This document shows positions 1-5,639 of a stretch of 16,372 nucleotides of DNA, piece after piece. Within the stretch, counting starts at the first letter, position 1. Every line of letters begins with the position of its first letter. The position numbers and the translations under genes were made by a program. The notes under the pieces are model-generated. The model had not been told where the DNA came from, did no database searches, and saw only the letters and a program-made list of their open reading frames with translations. The DNA comes from Rhodospirillaceae bacterium (GTDB lineage: Bacteria > Pseudomonadota > Alphaproteobacteria > MPNO01 > UBA2964): the NCBI GenBank assembly GCA_018660305.1, contig JABJKO010000131.1, positions 1 through 16,372 on the forward strand, written 5' to 3'.

Positions 1-54
1 CCCCTGGCACAAAATGCCCGCGGCGCAGGAGATTCAATTTGGCGGGATACTGCT

Positions 55-270
55 CTAGTGGACGGTGACAGGCGTCAGATCGTGCTGACGCGCGGCGGCA
101 ATGGCGACATCGAGCTGGTCGAACCAGCCTAAAGGCGTGCCGTCCAACTTATGCAGGGCATAGCCGCGCTGCCCATCGACTTCGAAGGGTTTGATCAGGG
201 CGATCTGCCCGTCGGCGTGTAATATTGACTCCGCCGCATCGGCGCTGTTTTCGGGTTTGACAGTGTCCAT
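55..270 (-). CDS. DUF1150 family small protein
   Basis: A 71-residue protein with no known biochemical function. Its length and pattern (an Ile-Ala-Leu-Ile-Lys stretch, then GYALH near the middle, then a Leu-Gly-Trp-Phe segment) match what I recall of the DUF1150 family, which in alphaproteobacteria usually sits directly downstream of an Hsp20 gene. The same arrangement is seen here: the ATG lies 19 bases after the hsp20 stop, preceded by a good GGAGG about ten bases upstream, so the two are almost certainly co-transcribed. There is no signal peptide, membrane segment or Cys motif, so it is probably cytoplasmic. Co-expression with a holdase chaperone suggests a stress role, but that is inference only. 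The family assignment is from memory of sequence and context. Confidence 0.85.
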   Translation of the reverse strand: MDTVKPENSADAAESILHADGQIALIKPFEVDGQRGYALHKLDGTPLGWFDQLDVAIAAARQHDLTPVTVH

Positions 271-289
271 GACAAATCATCCTCCCCGG

Positions 290-763
290 TCAGGAGGAAG
301 CCTCCTTGGCGGTGACATCGATCGTCGCGTGGGCCGGCGCCGCGGCATTGCCCTTCTTCTTGTTGATCTTGATCACGCGCTGGCGGCTCTCGACTTTCGG
401 CCGGACTAAATCCACATAGAGCAGGCCGCTATCGAGCGATGCGCCGACGACCTCAATGCCCTCCGCGAGGACAAACGATCGCTGAAATTGGCGGGTGGCG
501 ATACCGCGGTGCAGATAGACACGATCCTTGTCGTCGCTCTGCTTGCCCCGGATGACCAACTGGCGGTCCTCCAGGGTTATCGTGAGATCGTCCTCTGAAA
601 ACCCGGCCAGCGCGAGGGTAATCTTCAGGCCGTCTTCACCGACTTGTTCGATGTTGTAGGGGGGATAACCATCGGAGGAAGCCTTTGCCGTGGTATCGAG
701 CAGGCGCTCCAGATCGTCGAAACCCAGTAGAAACGGGCTATTGAATAGTGACAGACGAGACAT
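290..763 (-). CDS. Hsp20 family small heat-shock protein (IbpA-like)
   Basis: An ATP-independent holdase chaperone that binds unfolding proteins in the cytoplasm and keeps them available for DnaK/ClpB. At 157 residues it is normal for class A bacterial sHsps. The alpha-crystallin domain spans roughly residues 35-125. It includes the diagnostic YLHRGIATRQF stretch near residues 83-93 and the Ala-x3-Gly-Leu-Leu signature near residues 108-115 (GASLDSGLLYVDL). A C-terminal Ile-x-Ile motif (I131-K-I133), used in oligomer assembly, is present. The start is fixed by a strong AAAGGAGGGG Shine-Dalgarno a few bases upstream. A DUF1150 gene follows 19 bases later. An RpoH-type promoter lies about 90 bases upstream of the start, so heat induction is likely. 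ibpA or hspD would be reasonable names, but the exact paralog cannot be decided. Confidence 0.96.
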   Translation of the reverse strand: MSRLSLFNSPFLLGFDDLERLLDTTAKASSDGYPPYNIEQVGEDGLKITLALAGFSEDDLTITLEDRQLVIRGKQSDDKDRVYLHRGIATRQFQRSFVLAEGIEVVGASLDSGLLYVDLVRPKVESRQRVIKINKKKGNAAAPAHATIDVTAKEASS

Positions 764-851
764 CTTACCCCTCCTTTCGAGCGGGTTTGTTCGGGCCCGA
801 AAACGGCGCCCCTAACGGTTTGCGCTCCCGGATGGGCAGCGCTCCCTGACT

Positions 852-880
852 ATATGGGGATAAAGGGCGTCTCAGACAAG
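852..880 (-). promoter_or_regulatory. RpoH (sigma-32)-type promoter for hsp20
   Basis: Read on the minus strand, CTTGTC (880-875) is followed after 15 bases by CCCCATAT (859-852). The latter matches the E. coli sigma-32 -10 consensus CCCCATNT exactly, and CTTG is the conserved core of the -35. The predicted transcript starts near 845, which gives a leader of about 80 nt before the hsp20 ATG. The position upstream of an Hsp20 gene makes chance unlikely. The leader contains a perfect 12-bp palindrome at 790-801 and could form an RNA thermometer, but I cannot show base pairing that hides the Shine-Dalgarno. Confidence 0.7.
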
Positions 881-979
881 CGTCTCGTGGCCTCCGCCGC
901 ACCGTCGATTTCGCTGGCCCCTGGGGCGGACGCGCTGGTTTAATGCGGCGGTGAGGCGCAATCGGAGACAATACGGCCC

Positions 980-2377
980 ATGAGACGGCTGAGCGATTTA
1001 TTCCGCAGGATCCACACCAGCGTCTGGGATACCGATCTCGGAGCGCTTCCTTTCTGGTATGCGGCAATCCTGCATCTATTGCGCGCTTTTTGGGCGAGCA
1101 TGCGAGATCTGCGGGGCGGGGAACTCAGCCTGCGGGCCATGAGCCTGGTCTACACGACGATCCTTTCCATCGTTCCTTTTTTGGCGATCAGTTTTTCGGT
1201 GTTGAAAGGCTTCGGCGTCCACGAGCAGCTCGAGACGACCATGATGGCGGCCCTGCTGCCGCTCGGTGAAAAAGGGGTCGATATCGGCATTCGTATTGTC
1301 GAGTTCGTCGAGAATGTAAAAGTGGGTGTCCTGGGATCGGTGGGGCTGGCGCTTCTTCTCTACACCGTCATTTCGCTGATGCAGAAGATCGAGCGCGCCT
1401 TTAATTTTATATGGCACGTCGCCACCGAGCGGGCTTTCGCGCAACGATTTTCCGATTATCTCTCTGTTATCGTGATCGGTCCGGTGTTGGTTTTCGCCTC
1501 GCTCGGGATTTCCGCATCGTTGCTGAGTGGCAGTGTCGTCACCGCCGTGACAGCGATTGAGCCCTTTGGCACGATCCTCCATATTGTCGGCAGGCTGTTG
1601 CCCTTTGCGCTCGTGGTGGCCGCCTTCACCTTTATTTACGTCTTTATGCCCAACACGAAGGTGCGCCTCCGATCCGCCTTCGCCGGCGCTCTGATCGCCG
1701 GGCTATTGTGGCTGGTGGCAGGCAAGCTCTTTACCTCCTTCGTCATCGAGTCGGCGCAATACACGGCGATTTATTCGGCCTTCGCGGCATTGATCGTGTT
1801 TATGCTCTGGCTTTATTTCGCCTGGCTCGTTCTTTTGATTGGAGCCAGCTTTGCCTTCTACCACCAAAATCCCCGTCACGTGTCCCTGCTGCCCGAAAAG
1901 CAGACCCTGAGTGTCCGGATGGTGGAACGGCTGTCGTTTGCCCTGCTGGCGGAAATAGCCGGCGATTTCATGTCCGGGGACATCAAACCGAACACCGAAA
2001 CACTGGCGCGGCGGCTGCATCTGCGGGCTGATACGGCGGCTGAATTGATCACCGCATTGGCCGCCGCCGATCTGATCGTCGCCACGAACGCCTCGCCGCG
2101 ATGCTGGTTGCCGGCCCGGGCGCCCAATTCATTGACCCTGATCGATGCCATGGCGGCCATTCGATCGGCCGGCGAAAATGCGGCGCAGGCCCCTGAAAAA
2201 GCAAGTATTTCCGCCGCTGTGGAACAGCTTCTGGCCGATCTTGACCAGGATATGTCGGCTAAATTAGCCCACCGGACCCTGGCGGATCTCGTGCGGAAAG
2301 GTGATTTGGCCGCTTCCGACGAGGCGCGGGTCGCGACCCTGCATCCGTCGTCCGGCCCCGGCGGCGCCGCGCAATAG
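980..2377 (+). CDS. YihY/virulence factor BrkB family membrane protein with C-terminal winged-helix-like domain
   Basis: An inner-membrane protein of the YihY/BrkB family. The exact activity is not established; older links to RNase BN were withdrawn, and some members are discussed as transporters. The 465 residues contain six hydrophobic segments, at about 56-77, 116-136, 160-183, 201-223, 232-254 and 265-293. Family hallmarks are ALRAMSLVYTT-like sequence before TM1, the VYTTILSIVPFLAISFSVLKGFG stretch across TM1, and YxFMPNTKVRLRSAFAGA between TM4 and TM5. After TM6 comes a soluble region of about 170 residues. Residues 315-395 look like an Rrf2-type winged helix (LARRLHL, then a recognition-helix-like stretch, then a wing and LTLIDAMAAIR). 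A helical tail ends in HRTLADLVRKG. The start ATG has GGAG about 12 bases upstream. It is transcribed divergently from hsp20 and appears monocistronic. Confidence 0.92.
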   Translation: MRRLSDLFRRIHTSVWDTDLGALPFWYAAILHLLRAFWASMRDLRGGELSLRAMSLVYTTILSIVPFLAISFSVLKGFGVHEQLETTMMAALLPLGEKGVDIGIRIVEFVENVKVGVLGSVGLALLLYTVISLMQKIERAFNFIWHVATERAFAQRFSDYLSVIVIGPVLVFASLGISASLLSGSVVTAVTAIEPFGTILHIVGRLLPFALVVAAFTFIYVFMPNTKVRLRSAFAGALIAGLLWLVAGKLFTSFVIESAQYTAIYSAFAALIVFMLWLYFAWLVLLIGASFAFYHQNPRHVSLLPEKQTLSVRMVERLSFALLAEIAGDFMSGDIKPNTETLARRLHLRADTAAELITALAAADLIVATNASPRCWLPARAPNSLTLIDAMAAIRSAGENAAQAPEKASISAAVEQLLADLDQDMSAKLAHRTLADLVRKGDLAASDEARVATLHPSSGPGGAAQ

Positions 2378-2445
2378 GAGCCAAAAGCCGTCTGAACGGA
2401 AATGCCAGGGGATATTTTGTCTTAGGCCATTTGGCCCGTTTGGGA

Positions 2446-2451
2446 GATAAT
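2446..2451 (+). promoter_or_regulatory. Possible -10 element for the 60-residue ORF
   Basis: GATAAT matches five of six bases of the sigma-70 -10 consensus and lies 30 bases before the ATG at 2482. A weak TAGGCC sits 17 bases upstream as a poor -35. The evidence is thin; it is recorded because the downstream gene needs its own promoter or read-through from yihY. Confidence 0.3.
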
Positions 2452-2481
2452 CGAGACTATTGGTAACGATGGAGGGGCACT

Positions 2482-2664
2482 ATGTCACAAGCTTTTGTTC
2501 CCTGTCCCGAGACCGGCACTTGGGTCTATGTCGGCTTGAATCTGGAATGGATCGGGCTCGACACGCTGGAGATTGGCCCCCAGGAAACCAAATGTCCAAC
2601 CTGTGGCAAGATCCATGCGTGGTCCGCCGAGGACGTCGTTCTGCGATCCGATGGATCGGGGTGA
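2482..2664 (+). CDS. Small Cys-rich hypothetical protein (zinc-ribbon-like)
   Basis: A 60-residue protein that I cannot assign to a named family. It begins CPETG (C8), then has a central hydrophobic stretch with VGLNLEWIGL, then CPTCGKIHAW (C38, C41, H45, W47) and D51. The pattern CP-x-C-G-x-x-H-x-W-x-x-x-D resembles short zinc-ribbon-like hypothetical proteins I recall from alphaproteobacteria. C8 with C38/C41 and H45 could bind one metal ion. Translation is well supported: GGAGG sits six bases before the ATG, which is strong for such a short ORF. It lies 104 bases after yihY on the same strand and upstream of a tRNA gene on the other strand. No signal peptide is seen, so it is probably cytoplasmic. 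The function is unknown. Confidence 0.75.
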   Translation: MSQAFVPCPETGTWVYVGLNLEWIGLDTLEIGPQETKCPTCGKIHAWSAEDVVLRSDGSG

Positions 2665-2768
2665 GTCATCAGGGCCGATCGCTAAGCCGGTTTCTTCAGA
2701 ATAATCTCGGAGCGGGGATCTCCCCCGTAGTCACCACCCGCCGCTCGTCGAATTTCCGGGGTGAGGGG

Positions 2769-2844
<76 letters not shown>

Positions 2845-2960
2845 TTACACCTGGCCGGCCGGGCCCAAGATCAAGGCGGTGGCTGGCCGGAATTCTGTGA
2901 GGCGGAACCTACTGGCCTGCCTACTGCTCGCGCAAGCCCAAAATCAATTTGTTTTCCGGC

Positions 2961-3329
2961 CTACGGGGTGTCCTCGTCACTTACGACGACCTTCTCTATG
3001 ACCTCGAACATATCGTCCTTGTCTTCGCCAAGTTCTGAGGCGTCTTCGATGGCGGCTTCATCTTCGCTATCATCATCGACTTCTTCCAGGGTCGCCGCAT
3101 CGTCACCCCCCACGGCGTCCGCGTCCGCCTCAGCGGCAACAGGGACGGGTTTCGGTTTTTTGGGTGCCGGGGCGGCGGCCGGGGCTTTCGTTCGGCCCGA
3201 CCGGGTCTGGGCTGCCGGGTCGAATTTGGTTTCGCATTTGGGGCAAATTATGGGATCGCGGGCTAAATCGTAGAACCGCGCTCCACAACCTGTACAATTT
3301 CTTTTTATCCCTAACTCGGGTTTTGCCAC
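2961..3329 (-). CDS. TIGR02300-type zinc-ribbon protein with acidic tail
   Basis: A 122-residue protein of unknown function that matches my recollection of the alphaproteobacterial family TIGR02300. The N-terminus is MAKPELGIKRNC-like and carries C12-x2-C15 and C29-x2-C32 with FYDLARDP between them, a compact zinc ribbon. An Ala/Pro/Lys-rich linker (about 40-70) leads to a strongly acidic tail (about 75-122, many Asp/Glu). I chose the GTG at 3329 because AAGGAG lies six bases upstream. The reading frame stays open for 23 more codons to an ATG at 3398, but that stretch is not conserved in character and would run across the likely promoter. It is transcribed divergently from aroA, a neighbourhood I recall as common for this family. 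The ribbon plus acidic tail suggests a nucleic-acid or RNA-polymerase partner, but that is speculation. Confidence 0.88.
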   Translation of the reverse strand: MAKPELGIKRNCTGCGARFYDLARDPIICPKCETKFDPAAQTRSGRTKAPAAAPAPKKPKPVPVAAEADADAVGGDDAATLEEVDDDSEDEAAIEDASELGEDKDDMFEVIEKVVVSDEDTP

Positions 3330-3363
3330 GTCGTTCTCCTTAATCGCCGACGAAATCGGCTTG

Positions 3364-3392
3364 CCAATGCCACGATCCGGCAAATCTGTCAA
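3364..3392 (-). promoter_or_regulatory. Possible promoter for the zinc-ribbon gene
   Basis: On the minus strand a perfect TTGACA lies at 3392-3387. The -10 expected 17 bases downstream (CATTGG, 3369-3364) is poor. It would give a leader of about 28 nt to the GTG at 3329. The candidate rests on the -35 alone. Confidence 0.3.
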
Positions 3393-3540
3393 AAGCAAAA
3401 TTGCGTTCCGGATGCGCTACCAAATGGCGCCGCGAATGTGTTACAGACCACCGTCCCGGCATTGCGCGATCATCATTGGTCCTGATTGCTCACTGCCGAT
3501 ACCGTGTGCTCTTATTCTCCGATGGTAAAGGAAGTATTGC

Positions 3541-4875
3541 GTGACCGCACTTAGATCGAGCCCCGCGTCCGGAATATCAGGCAAAGTGGTCGTGCCCGGC
3601 GATAAGTCAATTTCGCACCGGGCCCTGATGATCGGTGCCGTGGCGGTCGGCGAGACCACCATACGGGGCCTGCTGGAAGGCGACGACGTGCGCCGCACCG
3701 CGGCCGCTCTCAATAGGATGGGAGTGGAAACCGATCGTGACGATAACGGCGATTGGCGCGTGAGGGGGCGGGGGGTTGGTGGCCTGTCGCAGCCCGATGA
3801 TATTCTTGATCTCGGAAATTCCGGGACCGGCGCCCGATTGTTGATGGGGCTGGTGGCGACTCATCCCATGACGGCGCATTTCTCCGGCGATGCCTCGCTG
3901 CGTCAGCGGCCCATGGCGCGTATCGCTGAACCGGTTGAGCGCATGGGGGCCGAGGTGCTGGCCCGCGATGGCGGCCGGATGCCCCTGGCCGTGATCGGCG
4001 CATCGTCGCCGGTGCCCATCGAGTATCGACTTCCGGTGCCCTCCGCCCAGGTCAAATCAGCGGTATTGCTGGCCGGTCTGAATACACCGGGGGAAACAAG
4101 GGTGATCGAGACAAAGCGTAGCCGCGACCATACCGAGCTGATGCTGCAGCACTTTGGCGCAGATATTCGTACCGAGATCGGGCCGGAGGGCGAGCACGTG
4201 ATCGTGCTGCGGGGTGAGCCGGAACTCACCGCCCGCGATGTGACGGTGCCCGGTGATCCGTCGTCCGCGGCGTTTCTGGCGGTTGCCGCCCTGATCACGC
4301 CGGATTCCGAGATCACCATTAGCAATGTCGGGCTTAATCCGCTGCGGGCCGGTGTGTTTGAAACCCTGACGGAAATGGGGGCTCAAATCAGTATCGACAA
4401 CCGGCGCGAACAGGCCGGCGAGCCCACCGCCGATCTCACCATCCGGACCAGCGCCCTGAAGGGTGTGGTCGTCCCCGCCGCGCGGGCACCGTCGATGATC
4501 GATGAATATCCTATTCTCGCCATTGCCGCCGCCGCGGCCACCGGCACCACGCGCATGGAGGGGCTCGCCGAACTGCGGGTCAAGGAAAGCGATCGGTTGG
4601 CGGCGATTGCCGAGGGGCTGAATAGCTGTGGTATCGAAACGGAGATCGACGGCGACAGTTTGATCGTCGCGGGGACCGGCGGTTCTATCCCCGGCGGTGG
4701 TCGGGTCGAGGCGAAGATGGATCACCGGATCGCCATGTCGTTTCTGATCATGGGGCTCGCCGCGCAGGCGCCGGTTACCATCGATGATGCGACGCATATC
4801 GGGACAAGTTTTCCGGGATTTGTGGAATTGATGACAAATCTTGGTGCCAGCATCGGCGTTGCCGGCCGTGACTAA
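3541..4875 (+). CDS. aroA: 3-phosphoshikimate 1-carboxyvinyltransferase (EPSP synthase)
   Basis: Transfers the enolpyruvyl group of phosphoenolpyruvate to shikimate-3-phosphate, the sixth step of the shikimate pathway, in the cytoplasm. The length of 444 residues fits the family. Visible motifs are VPGDKSISHRAL (18-29), DLGNSGTGARL (90-100), RQRPM, SAQVKSAVLLAGL, RSRDHTE, VPGDPSSAAF, APSMIDEYPILA, LRVKESDRL and DHRIAMSF. Overall it resembles class II enzymes such as that of Agrobacterium CP4. However, residue 95, in the position of CP4 Ala100 and E. coli Gly96, is Gly, and NPLR replaces the NPTR of CP4. The GTG start has AAAGGAAG about eight bases upstream. It overlaps cmk by eight bases, so the two are translationally linked. 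I see no convincing promoter in the 211-base divergent region. Confidence 0.98.
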   Translation: MTALRSSPASGISGKVVVPGDKSISHRALMIGAVAVGETTIRGLLEGDDVRRTAAALNRMGVETDRDDNGDWRVRGRGVGGLSQPDDILDLGNSGTGARLLMGLVATHPMTAHFSGDASLRQRPMARIAEPVERMGAEVLARDGGRMPLAVIGASSPVPIEYRLPVPSAQVKSAVLLAGLNTPGETRVIETKRSRDHTELMLQHFGADIRTEIGPEGEHVIVLRGEPELTARDVTVPGDPSSAAFLAVAALITPDSEITISNVGLNPLRAGVFETLTEMGAQISIDNRREQAGEPTADLTIRTSALKGVVVPAARAPSMIDEYPILAIAAAAATGTTRMEGLAELRVKESDRLAAIAEGLNSCGIETEIDGDSLIVAGTGGSIPGGGRVEAKMDHRIAMSFLIMGLAAQAPVTIDDATHIGTSFPGFVELMTNLGASIGVAGRD

Positions 4876-5536
4876 AGAAACCGCCCGCCCGATTGTTCTG
4901 GCGGTCGATGGCCCGGCGGCCAGCGGAAAAGGGTCCCTCGCCCGCCGGCTGGCCACTCATTTCGGCTATGCCCATCTCGATACTGGTCTCCTGTACCGCG
5001 CTGTGGCGTTGGCTCTGATCCGCGAGGGTATCAGCGCGGAAAATACCCATGCGGCGGCCGCCGCGGCGCAAAATCTGTCGGTCGATTTGTTGACCGACCC
5101 TGCTTTGCGCGGCGACGAGGTGGCGAATATGGCGAGCCAGGTCGCTGTGATTGCGCCGGTCCGCGAGGCATTAATTAAATATCAACGGGGGTTCGCCCAT
5201 AAGCCGCCAGGCGGCGCGCCCGGCGCCGTTCTCGATGGCAGAGATATCGGCACGGTCATTTGTCCTGAGGCGGATCATAAAATCTTTGTCGATGCGTCTC
5301 TTGATGCCCGCGCGGACAGACGGGTTAAAGAGTTGCGGGAACGGGGCGTTGCGGCTATATATGCGCGCGTTCTGCAGGATATGAAGGAACGCGATACCCG
5401 TGATCGAACACGGGCTGTCGCACCGTTGATCCCGGCAGAAGACGCGTTCTTGCTCGATACGACGACGCTCGATGCGGACGCAGCCTTCACCGCGGCGCTG
5501 GAGTTCATCAAGTCCCGGGACAAGTCCGACGCGTAG
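4868..5536 (+). CDS. cmk: Cytidylate kinase
   Basis: Phosphorylates CMP and dCMP with ATP, recycling nucleotides from RNA and lipid turnover in the cytoplasm. Taking the GTG at 4868 gives 222 residues beginning MTKETARPIVLAVDG, the usual Cmk length. The P-loop GPAASGKG is at residues 15-22. It is followed by HLDTGLLYRA (37-45), MASQVA with the CMP-binding Ser near 90, DGRDIGTV (123-130), and the Arg-rich lid region RADRRVKELRERG and ERDTRDRTR. The frame is open further upstream to TTG 4841 and GTG 4844 inside aroA, but those would add a non-homologous extension. The chosen start overlaps the aroA stop by eight bases with no strong Shine-Dalgarno, so coupling to aroA is likely. rpsA follows, as in many Proteobacteria. 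Confidence 0.96.
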   Translation: MTKETARPIVLAVDGPAASGKGSLARRLATHFGYAHLDTGLLYRAVALALIREGISAENTHAAAAAAQNLSVDLLTDPALRGDEVANMASQVAVIAPVREALIKYQRGFAHKPPGGAPGAVLDGRDIGTVICPEADHKIFVDASLDARADRRVKELRERGVAAIYARVLQDMKERDTRDRTRAVAPLIPAEDAFLLDTTTLDADAAFTAALEFIKSRDKSDA

Positions 5537-5639
5537 AGACAGCGTAACGCGTACATGGTTACAGGCAGGCCTGCGTGGCAATAGTGCCCCAGGTTGTTGC
5601 CGCCTGGATTGATATTGGAAGAGACAGGTAGGAATACGT
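5537..5639 (+). promoter_or_regulatory. rpsA leader region with inverted repeats
   Basis: The 103 bases between cmk and rpsA hold a perfect palindrome GCAGGCCTGC (5565-5574) and a short hairpin, CCAGG (5589-5593) pairing with CCTGG (5603-5607) around a nine-base loop. Ribosomal protein S1 represses its own translation through a structured leader in E. coli, so these may serve a similar role. The likely Shine-Dalgarno is AGGTAGGA just before the ATG. No clear promoter is seen. Confidence 0.35.

Noticed and set aside
2715..2729. CGGGG/CCCCG hairpin as a terminator for tRNA-Ala
   Set aside because: Only a five-pair stem, and no T run follows on the minus strand.
2909..2933. CCTACTG direct repeat between tRNA-Ala and the zinc-ribbon gene as an attachment site
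   Set aside because: Seven bases only; no integrase gene and no duplicated tRNA 3' end are present in the window.
3330..3398. 23-codon N-terminal extension of the zinc-ribbon protein
   Set aside because: The GTG at 3329 has its own AAGGAG, the family starts there, and the extension overlaps a perfect TTGACA.
4057..4956. 299-codon minus-strand ORF opposite aroA
   Set aside because: Antisense shadow of aroA; low-complexity Arg/Gly-rich product with no recognisable domain.
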